A DNA stretch of 13,864 bases from Pinguiococcus pyrenoidosus (lineage: Eukaryota; Sar; Pinguiophyceae; Pinguiochrysidales; Pinguiochrysidaceae): contig JAAMXY010003056.1 in assembly GCA_019677205.1 (NCBI GenBank), forward strand, positions 1 to 13,864, written 5' to 3'. The notes below the pieces were generated by a model. The model had not been told where the DNA came from. It did no database searches and was given only the letters and a program-made list of their open reading frames with translations. The stretch's first letter is position 1; each line of letters opens with the position of its first letter. The position numbers and the translations under genes were made by a program. Of the stretch, positions 1 through 8,601 are shown piece by piece.

Positions 1-27
1 GCCTCACATGGACTTGGGTTTCCGCAG

Positions 28-971
28 GTGCCTCGGCTGCCTTGGATTCCTCTGCCGGTCTAAAGGTCGTCGACTACGCCGACACCGTCGACGCGGAGCA
101 GATCCTTGTTCGTTGTGCGGAGAAGGATACACGCAGGCGGAGGAGGCGCTTCCTACGCCGACAACAAGAAGTGGGAAGGGAGGCGCCACGGCGTTTCTGC
201 AAACATGCCTTTCACGCGGCACCGTGGAGGTTGTTTGCTGACGACGCCAGATACTTGCTGGTGCTAAGTGCGCGAATGGGTGCTGGGACTTCAGCCAGCC
301 GCCACGGACTGCCAAGCGCACATCGATACTACGACGAGGCTCGTCGACTTTGGATCGCGCGGCAGGCAGCTCAGCGCGATGCCAAGGACACCATGGAGAT
401 GGCCCTAGCGAAGGTGGTCTTCCGCAGCCTCGCCAACGGCGTGCCAAAGGCAGCGATGGAGCACAATGACGCTCTCTGGAAGGGTGGCTCGCTTCCCGAT
501 GTTCAGAGGGATCTTCAGACGGTCTTCAGCATTGCCTTCCACGCGGTTTGTGCGCTTCCTGATCGACCCTGGCTTCTTACCGACAACAAAATCGAGCGCC
601 AGATCGAGATGGGCAGGCCATCGATTCCGTGCTGCCTGCTGCCTGACGTCCTTGCCAGCATCGGCATTCCAGAGGAGACCATCTACGAGGATCCAGGACT
701 CCGCGACTGCTTTGGTCCAAGTCCTCTGAAACCGGAATCGCTCCTGGCTCTGAGAACCGTGGCAACTCGCCTGCAAGAGCTTTGGGAAAGCGGCGACCGC
801 GAGCTCTTGCTGCGTGCAGTACGCTCTCGCCGCCGACTCAAGCTCGCCCTGAACACCATGAAGAGGTCGAAGGCTGGCGGAGCGAACGTCGGGGCTTTGC
901 GGCATCGTTTCTCGCGCGTGTTTGAGCGGTATCGAGATCGTGCAGCTTGCCAAGAAGAACAGAAGCTGTAA
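28..971 (+). CDS. Unrecognised basic protein, 3' part (5' end outside window)
   Basis: This frame is open from the left edge to TAA at 969-971 and has no ATG near its 5' end; the first internal ATG is at about 276. A good 3' splice site, TTTCCGCAG ending at 27, suggests that 28 is the first base of an internal or last exon; this is inference. The product of about 313 residues is soluble and very basic near its start, with a run of six arginines (RRRRRR). The middle looks helical (RYYDEARRLWIARQAAQ), followed by a mixed segment (LPDVQRDLQTVFSIAFHAV). The C-terminus is again Arg/Lys-rich. I see no membrane segment, no signal peptide and no catalytic motif I recognise, so I assign no function. 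It converges on bL20m with 109 bp between the two stop codons. Antisense frames over the same bases are open but less protein-like. Confidence 0.55.
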
Positions 972-1080
972 TTGGCTTTCAGCAGGCAGCACATCTGACG
1001 CGGTCAACTTGAACGCCGAGCGTTTCCACACGAGATGTGCGGGGTGGCACGTGTGAAGAGCCCCTCGACCATGTAGGTGT

Positions 1081-1648
1081 CTATCGCTTCGTCACCTCCA
1101 ACACCGAACGAAAGCTGTACGGCTCCGTGACGGCCAGCTCGGCCAGTATCTTGCGATCCAAGTCAATGCTCTTGCTCTTGAGAGCTGGTATAAAGCGCGA
1201 GTAGTTCATGCCGTACTACGCGCAGCCCCAGATGGTTAGTGGTTCGAAGCAGAAAGTGCAACAGAACGCCTTCCCGACGCACCTGTCTTAGTGCTGAGCT
1301 GATGCGGAGGATCCACAGCTGTCGCATGTCTCTCTTCTTTTGTCTTCGCGCCTTGTACTGGTACTTCATCGCTTTCTCCACCGCCTGAGCAGTTGCACGG
1401 TTATCCTTTGGCGGTCAGAAGCGCGCGTTCACAAGAGGTCTCACTTGGATCGCGATGCGATAGCAAGTTCTTCGCTTGCCGCGGTAGCCTTTCGCCATCT
1501 TGCGCACTTTCTTGTGCTTGATGGACGCCAGCGTACGGGAGAACGTCGGAGAGAGGCTCCGCAAGTCCCATTTCACCGTCGACGCCAGCTGCGTCAGTGG
1601 GCGGGACAGTCTGGCAGCGCCCAGGGCGCCAAACACCCTGCTGAGCAT
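1081..1648 (-). CDS. MRPL20: Mitochondrial large-subunit ribosomal protein bL20m (three exons)
   Basis: Exons are 1648-1445, 1384-1283 and 1215-1081, separated by GT-AG introns 1444-1385 (60 bp) and 1282-1216 (67 bp). Both introns are phase 0, and the second has a CACTAACC branch-like site. The spliced product is 146 residues. It carries the bL20 signature: KHKKVRKMAKGYRGKRR at about 44-60, then KYQYKARRQKKRDMRQLWI, then YGMNYSRFIPALKSKSIDLD and a LDRKILAELAV-type end. bL20 binds 23S-type rRNA early in large-subunit assembly. The extra N-terminus (MLSRVFGALGAARLSRPLTQ) is Arg-rich, lacks acidic residues and looks like a mitochondrial presequence, so the product should act in the mitochondrion. 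The start is the first ATG after an in-frame TGA. The stop is TAG. The gene is convergent with the unknown upstream gene and divergent from ELOF1. Confidence 0.93.
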
Positions 1649-2390
1649 GCCGACCTCGGCAAGTTCCGCGCGCAGCAAAACAGGCGCGAATCCTGGCCTC
1701 ACACTTCAGCTGCTGATGGCGCTGTGGCGCGTCCAGTTTTGCGAAGCTTGATTGGTTCCATCTGAAACGTTGGGAATTGTTAACATATTCCTTAGCATGG
1801 TATTGTGAAGAAAATTATAAATAAATGGCAACAAACCAATGAGTCGGGCGATTATCGATTTGAATTGACTTCTCTTAATATCACACTTCGAAATGGACTG
1901 ACGAACAGTACGCCAAAGCGAGAAACTCCAGGTTGTCCGCCGCACGCGAGGCGCGCCTCATTTCGGCCACCACCGCGCAGTTTCCACTGAAGGTTCGGCG
2001 GGCCAAAGGTGAGCGATTCTATTTGGAAAGCGATCAGCAACAGACTTCTGACGTTGAGAGGGTTCGTGGGCGCCTGAAGCTCCAGAGCAGGAGCGAAGTG
2101 TAGACGGCAGCGGACCGTCGAAAAGGCACTCTCCCGCGTCAACGAACGCGTAAGAGCAGAAAGTTGGTCCACCTGGAGCGCAACAGGCAAGCTTTGGGGA
2201 CCGTGCGCGTGTTCAAAAGCTTGCGTCGGCGCATTTCTCGCCGGAGACCGTCTTCTTCTCGAGCGGTTTGAACCCGCGGCGAGGAGGCGCGGGCGAATTG
2301 CGAGGCAGTCAAAGGCTCTTTGCCGCGATAGAGCTGAGGAGTCTCTCTCGCGACGAGAAGGAAGGCTGGATAGAGTCACGAGCTGCCGTT
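1649..2390. promoter_or_regulatory. Divergent intergenic interval between bL20m and ELOF1
   Basis: These 742 bp separate two outward-facing housekeeping genes, so the interval should hold both promoters and 5' leaders. About 1775-1885 is strikingly AT-rich against a GC-rich background and contains TTATAAATAAAT at about 1815-1826, which is TATA-like but far from either start codon. The right half is GC-rich and has open frames on both strands, none with a convincing ATG. One of these is discussed in the findings. Confidence 0.4.
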
Positions 2391-2835
2391 ATGGGTCGAC
2401 GAAAGAAGTCTTCGGCGAAGAAAATCGTCGCGAACAAGAAGCCCTCGATTCCCAAGCATTTCAAGTGCCCCTTCTGCAACCACGAGAACGCGGTCGTGTG
2501 TGTGATGGACTGGAAGCGGCACGTAGGGGAGCTTAAATGCCGCATCTGCGGGGCAGAGTATCAGGTGAGGCTCCGCCGGATGCGCCGGTCGCCCCATTCT
2601 GCCGTCTAATCTGCGCCTGGACGGACCCTTTCGCTTCTCGCAGACGTCGATTTCGTATCTCTCCGAGGCAATAGACGTCTACTCCGAGTGGATCGACGAG
2701 TGCGAGAGAGTCAATGACCCCGGTGGCGAGCATGATGATTACGACGAGGAGCATGACCGCGCCCTCCCTCGCTCCTCCGCAGCAGTCGCGCAGGGTCGCG
2801 ACGAGGTGGAGGACGACGAGGAAGACCTTTTCTAG
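2391..2835 (+). CDS. ELOF1: Transcription elongation factor Elf1 / ELOF1 (two exons)
   Basis: Exons are 2391-2564 and 2644-2835. The 79-bp phase-0 intron 2565-2643 starts GTGAGG and ends TTCTCGCAG. The product is 121 residues. Elf1/ELOF1 is a small zinc protein that binds elongating RNA polymerase II, helps it through nucleosomes and, in studied organisms, supports transcription-coupled repair. The sequence shows a basic N-terminus (MGRRKKSSAKK) and a CPFC...CRIC zinc ribbon with cysteines at 26, 29, 50 and 53. After the splice comes the diagnostic block ISYLSEAIDVYSEWIDECE, and the protein ends in an acidic tail (DEVEDDEEDLF). Metazoan ELOF1 is about 83 residues. The longer acidic tail resembles that of fungal forms. 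The ATG starts the conserved MGRRK block directly, and the stop is TAG. Confidence 0.96.
2565..2643 (+). other. Spliceosomal intron of ELOF1
   Basis: This 79-bp GT-AG intron is phase 0. It contains a GTCTAATC branch-like site followed by a pyrimidine-rich end. Removing it joins the zinc ribbon to the conserved YLSEAIDVYSEWID block, which confirms both junctions. Confidence 0.93.
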
Positions 2836-3458
2836 CACATCCGAACGCTGCTTCTCCAGCAGACATCAGAATGTAACCCCTGATTCATCCGAGTGCCTCG
2901 TTGCGTGCGAGCTTCTCCTCTGCTCTGATGTTGCCGTGTTTTGTCTATTTCCTGAGCTCCCGGTTTGCGTCGCTCTTCGGACGTTCTCCGCCCATTCCAT
3001 CACGTCTCTCACTTTCCTTCCTTCCTTTCTTCTCTCCCAGTCTCTCTTACGGTCACTTCCCGCGCGCTTTCCTCACCCCGGTGCAAAGCTTTTGATTCTG
3101 CGATTCTGTGAGCAAGACCTGCTCGGCCTCCACACAGCAGCTCTCCATGGGTTGACGTCTGTTTCCAGAGCTCTCCAACCCGTCTCCCAGTATTAGTATG
3201 AACATCTCATCATCTGATCTGCTTTCGAGAAAACAGGCGGGCGCGTAGAGCGGTCGCGGACCGGCGCTCTTATTGGCCAGCTCACAGAAGGGTTCTTCCT
3301 AGGCCCAATGATCTTTCTAGCCCTCCCTAGAACTTTCCGTCGCTGCCCTGCTATTCCATGGACGTCCACGCGACGAACGCACCTCATCAACGATCTGGCG
3401 CCACGGAGCCTCTGTCCCCCCCTCTGTCTGCGGCGCTCTCCACCAGTCAGAGCCCGTG
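2836..3458. promoter_or_regulatory. Intergenic interval ELOF1 to ABCG gene 1, with pyrimidine tract
   Basis: These 623 bp hold no convincing gene. They should contain the ELOF1 3' end and the promoter and leader of the downstream ABCG gene. A long CT-rich tract at about 3005-3060 (repeated CCTT and TCTC units) includes TTCTCTCCCAG, which would also serve as a 3' splice site for a leader intron. This cannot be settled from sequence. Confidence 0.35.
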
Positions 3459-5331
3459 ATGGACGCTGTTTCGGACGGGGAGGCCAAGGCGGAGCGGATC
3501 GATGCGGAAAGTGGGCTGTTGGCGAGCAGAGAGGGCAAGACGCTGGCTTGGCGGGGGCTGAACTACAGCGTCCGGGGCCGCAAGGGAGAGGACATCGCCA
3601 TCTTGAAGAACCAGTTCGGCACTATTCCTGCTGGCCATTGCGCGGCGCTGATGGGGCCCAGCGGGGCCGGGAAGACGTCGCTGCTCAATGTTCTGGCAGG
3701 CAGGATCGTTCCCTCCGAGGTCAAGAAGATCGCCGGAGACGTCCGCCTCAACGACGAAGTGATCGACCCAGTGGCCAACCGCGAGCAAGTGGCCTATGTG
3801 ATGCAAGATGACGCCCTTCTGCCAACGCAGACGCCGCGGGAGGCCTTGCACTTCTCCGCGGCGCTCCGCCGCCGGGAGCTCGGCAAGGAACGGCGGGAGG
3901 CCCTGGTCAACGAGATGCTGCGGGTGCTGGACATTGAGGATTGCGCCGACACCATGATCGGAGGAGAGCTCTTCACGGGCATCTCCGGAGGACAGAAGAA
4001 GAGGGTCAGTGTCGGGGTGGACCTGCTGACCAATCCCGCCATGGTCTTCCTGGATGAACCCACGTCAGGCCTGGACTCGTACAATGCCGAGCAGGTGGTC
4101 AAGCTCCTGAAGAAAGTAGCCGTCTCAGGAGCCACCGTAGCATGTACGTCCACCAAAGGGAGCTCGAGAGAACATGCTTGTCGGGGACGCTCACATCCTT
4201 TCTGCTGCAGGCACTATTCATCAACCGAGCTCGGAGATCTTTGCGCTCTTCGACACGGTCGTCCTCTTAAAGAGCGGCCGCGTCAGCTTCTGCGGCACCA
4301 TTCCGCAAATGGTGGCCTTCTTCGCGGAGAGGGGATTCGAGTGCCCCGCGACCTGGAACCCAGCAGACTTTACGATGGACATCATTGAGGAGCGCGCCGA
4401 GGAGGACCTTGACAAGTTGGACCTCTTCCTGGCTCCGCCGGAGGCCTCCGAAGTCGTCGACTTCACCGATCAGGAGCCCGCGGGCAAGACCCGTGCCAGC
4501 CACGGCTTTGCGGACGCCATGTTGGAGTTTCAATGGCTCGCCGACCGAGAGCTAAAGCACTCCCTGCGCGACACGGACGCCCTCGGGGCGCGGTTCGGTG
4601 CGACCATTTTCCTGAATCTCGTTTTCGCACTTGTTCTGCAGGGCGTCGGCGACAATGACGACACCGATCCCGACAATCTCGCGGCACACTTTGGCGGGAT
4701 CATCCTGATCTCCGCCATGGTGATGTTCGGCAGCGGCCAGTCGCTTGCTGCGGAGCTCCCTGCGCAGCGGCCCACCTTTTTACGCGAGTACGTCAGCGGC
4801 ACCTACTCCGCGTCCAACTACTTCCTCGGGCGCCTCCCCGCGGAGCTGAGCATCGGGCTTGTGCAGAGCTTGATCGTCCTTTTCCTGGTGTTCTGGCTGA
4901 TGGAGCTGCGGGGCAACTTCGGCCTGTACTTGCTCGCATTCTGGGGCTTGGGCTTCGCAGCCGCGTCCACCACGCTCGTGGTGGCCTGTGGGGTCTCCGA
5001 CGTGCGCCAGACGGTGGAGTTCATCTCGCCAATCTTCGTTCCCCAGCTCCTGTTCATCGGTTTCTTCGTTCGCGTCGAGGACATCCCCATCTTCCTGCGC
5101 TGGGCGCAGTGGCTCTGCTCGCTCAAGTACGCGGCCGCGCTCCTGGTCCTGATCGAATTCGACGAGGAATGCACCGAGGCGGAGGCGCAGACCTGCGCCG
5201 ACTTGCGATCCGACAACGACGTCGATAGGGACCTTTGGTGGCTGTACATTGTACTTCTGATCGTGCTCATCCTCGTCCTACGCACGGCGGCCATGTTTGT
5301 TCTGGTGAACAAGAGCAAGACAGTGTACTAG
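3459..5331 (+). CDS. ABCG-family (White/BCRP-type) half-transporter, gene 1
   Basis: Exons are 3459-4143 and 4211-5331. The phase-1 intron 4144-4210 (67 bp, GTACGT...CTGCAG) splits the Cys229 codon, and splicing restores ACTIHQPSS. The product is 601 residues, normal for a half-transporter. Such proteins dimerise and use ATP to export lipids, sterols or drug-like compounds; the substrate here is unknown. The ATPase domain comes first: Walker A GPSGAGKT at 66-73, Q-loop Gln116, signature ISGGQ at 175-179, Walker B MVFLDE at 195-200, H-loop His232. An ABC2-type membrane domain follows from about 357, with six predicted hydrophobic segments and the family motif FLREYVSGTYSASNYFLGRL. Two cysteines (about 549 and 557) lie in the last external loop. 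All ATPase motifs are intact. The ATG is in a good context (GTGATGG). It is tail to tail with ABCG gene 2. Confidence 0.95.
4144..4210 (+). other. Intron of ABCG gene 1
   Basis: This 67-bp GT-AG intron lies just before the H-loop. Removing it rebuilds the conserved ACTIHQPSS block exactly, and neither exon frame continues the domain without it. Confidence 0.93.
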
Positions 5332-5737
5332 GTCTCCCGTTTCCACTGATATGTACAGATGTAGAGCCGAGGCATCACCCTTTCCTAGGCTCGAAGGAGC
5401 CGGCAGTAAGGATGGCCCCTTTGCAAGTATGAGCTATTCTGCATCAAGGCAAAAAGTTTACTCGCATCTTGGATGTTCTGGCCGACGTGTCTGTACGCCA
5501 TCCGCGATCCATTGCGGCATCCAAGGCGTTTCTTAAGACTCAGTAGGGTCTGATGGGTGCATAGATATCTGGCTGCTCAGGAGCTCATCGCCCAGCTCGT
5601 CCTCTCTGTGCGGTCGAAGCGAGAAGAGCTGCCAGCGCATTTGAACCTGATCCGCGTGTCCGGTCTGGGCAGCGCGGGAGGGGCTGAGGCTGATGAAAGG
5701 ATGTCATAAAATCTGGAGGTTCTGCGCTCGTGCAGCG
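5332..5737. other. Interval between convergent ABCG 3' ends
   Basis: These 406 bp separate the two facing stop codons. I see no coding stretch, repeat or RNA gene. It most likely holds both 3' untranslated regions and transcription ends. Confidence 0.5.
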
Positions 5738-7879
5738 CTAGTACACGCTCTTGGCGCGCTGGGTGAGGACCATGAGTGCGATGACGCGGAAGCCCACGAT
5801 GAGTACGCCAAGCAGCAACACGTACAGCCAAGCAAGGCTGCCGTCGACGTCGTTCGCCTCGCGGATGTTCTCGCATTGCTCTTGCTCTGCTTCCGTGCAC
5901 TCATCGTCAAACTGCGTTGCAGGCAACATCAGCAGCCGGCCAAGCACGCAGTTTCCCTACACAAACTTCTGCAGCTTACCTCGACAATCAAGATCAGGTT
6001 GAGAGCATACTTCAGAGAGCAAATCCACTGGGGCCAACGAAGCCAAACTGGAATGTCCTCGATACGAATGATGAAGCCTGCCCATAGCAGCTGCGGGACG
6101 AAGAACGGGTCCAGGGCTGCAAAACGTCCCCGTTAGGCTGCTGAACGAAGCAACGATCGACTCCGACACGATCCTCACCTTCGATGATTGCACCGGCGCT
6201 GTCCACGAAGACGGCAATGATGATGGCGAACGAGGCGGAGGCAAGGTTCAGCGCCCTTGAGGAGCCAAGCCGAAAGCCAGTATGATAAGTTTCTGCCAGG
6301 AGTGATGATCCTTTTCCGCAAGGAAAGCCACTCTTGTGCACAACGTACCACCAAATCAGCATGATGACGGCGAAGTTCGCCCGCAGCTGAATGAGCGGGA
6401 TGACGATGGCGCTTTCCATCAAGACTTGCGCGAAGGAAATGGTCAACTCGATGGGCACTTTGGCGAAAAAGTACGACGTCGGCATGTACGCGTCGACGGA
6501 CACTTCACGCAGGAAGATTGGCCGCTGGATCGGAAGCTCCAGCGCGGTCGCCAGACTGGAACTAAACATGACCGAAAGCGTGATGAACACGATGGAACCG
6601 AAGTGAGCCTGAAAGTTGGAGTCGATCTCGTCGTTCTGGTCCCCGGCGTCCAAGAAGATGAGACCGTAGATGATCGACAAGAACAGCGACGTCCCGAAGC
6701 GGCCATAGAGATTCTCGGGGTAGCGGATCATGAAGCGGAAGTCCCTACTGATGAGCAGCTTCGACTCGCGTACAAAGCGCACGAGGGCGGAGCCCTTGTC
6801 CAGAGTCTGTGGCAGCTTTCGGCCCTTGGCTGACTTCTTGCCCGCTAAATCCGCCGGGGGCGCCATGTACAGATCCTTCTTCTTCATGCCTTCGTCCCCG
6901 AGTTGGGCCATGACGCTGAACATGAAATCAGCCGGGTTGTGCAGCTCCGGCACGGGGTGTCCCGCGTCCGTGAGATACGCCTCGATGCCTTCGCGCGGCC
7001 CCTCGTAGACCACCCGACCTTTGCGCAGCAGGATGAGAATGTCGAAATTGCCGAAGACCTGCGAGGATGGCTGATGGATGGTGCAGGCGATGGTCGCGCC
7101 CGAGTTGGCGACCTCGGACAGGAGCGCCACGACGTTCTTCGCACTGAACGAGTCCAGGCCGCTGGTCGGCTCATCCAGGAAGATCATCTCCGGTCTAGTG
7201 ATCAGCTCCACGCCAATGGAGGTGCGCTTCCGCTGGCCGCCGCTGAGGCCCGTAACCAGCGGACCGCCAACGAAGGTGTCTCCCACGTGGCTCAGGCCCA
7301 GCTCTTCCAGCAGCGTCTCCACCAGCTCGGCCCTCTCCTCCGCCTCGACGTGGGGCGTCCGCAGAGCGGCGCTGAAGCTAAAGGCCTCCCTGGGAGTCAC
7401 GGTCGGCAGCAGAGTCGAGTCGTCCTGCATCACGTAGGCGATGAGCGCGCGATTGGCAACGGGGTCAATGGCCTCGCCGTCCAACTCCACACTGCCGCTG
7501 ATCCTCGCCTTGCCCGAGGGGGCGATCCGTCCAGCCAGTACATTGAGCAGACTGCTCTTTCCCGCCCCAGAGGGGCCCATGATGGCGCAGGTCTGTCCAA
7601 CGTGTGAAGGGTCAGCAGCAAAATCAGGCGGCAGTCTCAAGGAAAGCGGATCTTTCGGGACAGTTTGCCAACCTTTCCGGGGGGGATCGTTCCCCACACA
7701 TTCTGCAGCACTTTGACGGGCTCCTTGGTGCCGCGGCTGACGTCGTAAGTCAGATTGTCCCAGTGGAGGACCTTGCCTTTCCGCGGCGTCAGAAAGCCAG
7801 CGTTCCGCGGAGACCGAGGAGCCTGAGGAGACGCCTCGCGGTTGGACTCCCCTTCCACGATCGCCACCTCCACATCCAT
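5738..7879 (-). CDS. ABCG-family half-transporter, gene 2 (five exons)
   Basis: Exons are 7879-7673, 7592-6349, 6255-6179, 6116-5980 and 5911-5738. The introns are 80, 93, 62 and 68 bp, all GT-AG. The spliced product is 612 residues ending RAKSVY, close in design to gene 1, which ends NKSKTVY. ATPase motifs are complete: Walker A GPSGAGKS at 75-82, Q-loop Gln125, signature LSGGQ at 185-189, Walker B MIFLDE at 205-210, H-loop His242. The membrane domain has the matching PIFLREVSVDAYMPTSYFFA motif, FFVPQLLWAGFIIRIEDIPV and a cysteine pair in the last external loop (ECTEAEQEQC). Each junction was placed by matching gene 1, and splicing restores the alignment without gaps. The start is the first in-frame ATG after an upstream TGA; an extra 5' exon cannot be excluded. 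The transported compound is unknown. Confidence 0.92.
5912..5979 (-). other. Intron 4 of ABCG gene 2
   Basis: This 68-bp phase-0 intron (GTAAGC...ACGCAG) lies between LILIVE and FDDECTEAE. Gene 1 reads straight through the same place as LVLIEFDEECTEAE. Confidence 0.92.
6117..6178 (-). other. Intron 3 of ABCG gene 2
   Basis: This 62-bp phase-1 intron (GTGAGG...TTGCAG) has a CCTAACG branch-like site about 20 nt before its end. Splicing yields IIEALDPFFVPQLL. Confidence 0.87.
6256..6348 (-). other. Intron 2 of ABCG gene 2 (multiple of three, no stop)
   Basis: This 93-bp phase-2 intron (GTACGT...CTCAAG) lies inside the fourth predicted membrane segment. Its removal gives WWALNLASAS, aligned with FWGLGFAAAS of gene 1. 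It is a multiple of three and has no in-frame stop. Confidence 0.85.
7593..7672 (-). other. Intron 1 of ABCG gene 2
   Basis: This 80-bp phase-0 intron (GTTGGC...GGACAG) lies just before Walker A. Splicing yields GTIPPGKTCAIMGPSGAGK, the expected spacing for the family. Confidence 0.88.
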
Positions 7880-8357
7880 ATTGACCGCTTTGGGCTTAGC
7901 GGGCTTTGTGATACCTACGAGACGCCTGACTGTGGCGCCCGTGGCAACCGAATCCTTGATGCTGCTTTGCAACGTACGAGCTCATCTTTGGAACCTTCTA
8001 GAAGAAGGCGCAGTACGCGAAATTGCGGTAGGTAACACCTCAGGCATATTTCAAATATAATGTTAAACAACATTCCCAATCGATTCTCCGAAGAATCGTC
8101 TGGATGACAGGAACGGTCGCGGAACGGTCGAGCGGACTTGGTCCGGACTTGGCCTTTGGGGTCCGGACTTGGCAGTGGTCCGGGTTCCGGACCTTTGTTC
8201 TTTGGCTCGAGTTTTCGGCGTCGGTAGCGGATCTGACGCTTTTGTCGTGAACTGCTCTCACGAGCCTCTCCAATTGGGTTGTCGGGTGAGGGAAGGAGTT
8301 GCGGCACGACTGCAATCGCTTGGCTTGGAGAGGGTGTTGCTCGCTCAAGGCTGGGAG
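7880..8357. promoter_or_regulatory. Divergent interval between ABCG gene 2 and the coiled-coil gene
   Basis: This gap separates two outward-facing genes. It holds an AT-rich patch at about 8046-8070 and a cluster of short direct repeats at 8110-8172. The frame of the downstream gene is already open from 8067, so part of this stretch may be coding through an unseen upstream exon. Confidence 0.35.
8110..8172. repeat. Cluster of short direct repeats
   Basis: GGAACGGTCG occurs at 8110-8119 and 8121-8130, an 11-bp tandem pair. GGTCCGGACTTGG occurs at 8140-8152 and 8160-8172, exactly 20 bp apart. A related partial copy (GCGGACTTGG) lies at 8132-8141. The cluster sits between divergent genes. Confidence 0.75.
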
Positions 8358-8559
8358 ATGGTGGAAGGGACGGAGCTGACGGCGGTGCTTCAGCGGGTGA
8401 CGCACCGTGAGGACAAGGAAGAGGTCCTGAGAGAGCTCCTTTCGTACACCGAGCTTGCACAGGGGCGGCTGAGGCGTTTGAAGGGGAGACCCGTTCAACG
8501 ACAGCGTGCCCAGGACCGACGACAGCATCGTGCGAGGGCCTTGGAGGTCTTCCACGGCC

Positions 8560-8601
<42 letters not shown>

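Noticed and set aside
405-1031. Minus-strand open frame opposite the left-edge gene
   Set aside because: It is less protein-like than the + strand frame and would collide with the 3' end of bL20m on the same strand. It is not fully excluded, because the left-edge gene is itself unrecognised.
2101-2103. In-frame TAG as a possible reassigned codon
   Set aside because: TAG is the genuine stop of bL20m, ELOF1 and both ABCG genes here, so reassignment is not supported.
1852-2379. Minus-strand open frame of 175 codons between bL20m and ELOF1
   Set aside because: It starts with GTG, has no ATG nearby, no motif, and sits in the promoter interval of two solid genes.
6903-7607. Long + strand open frame (234 codons) opposite ABCG gene 2
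   Set aside because: It mirrors the conserved ATPase exon on the other strand and has no recognisable motif.
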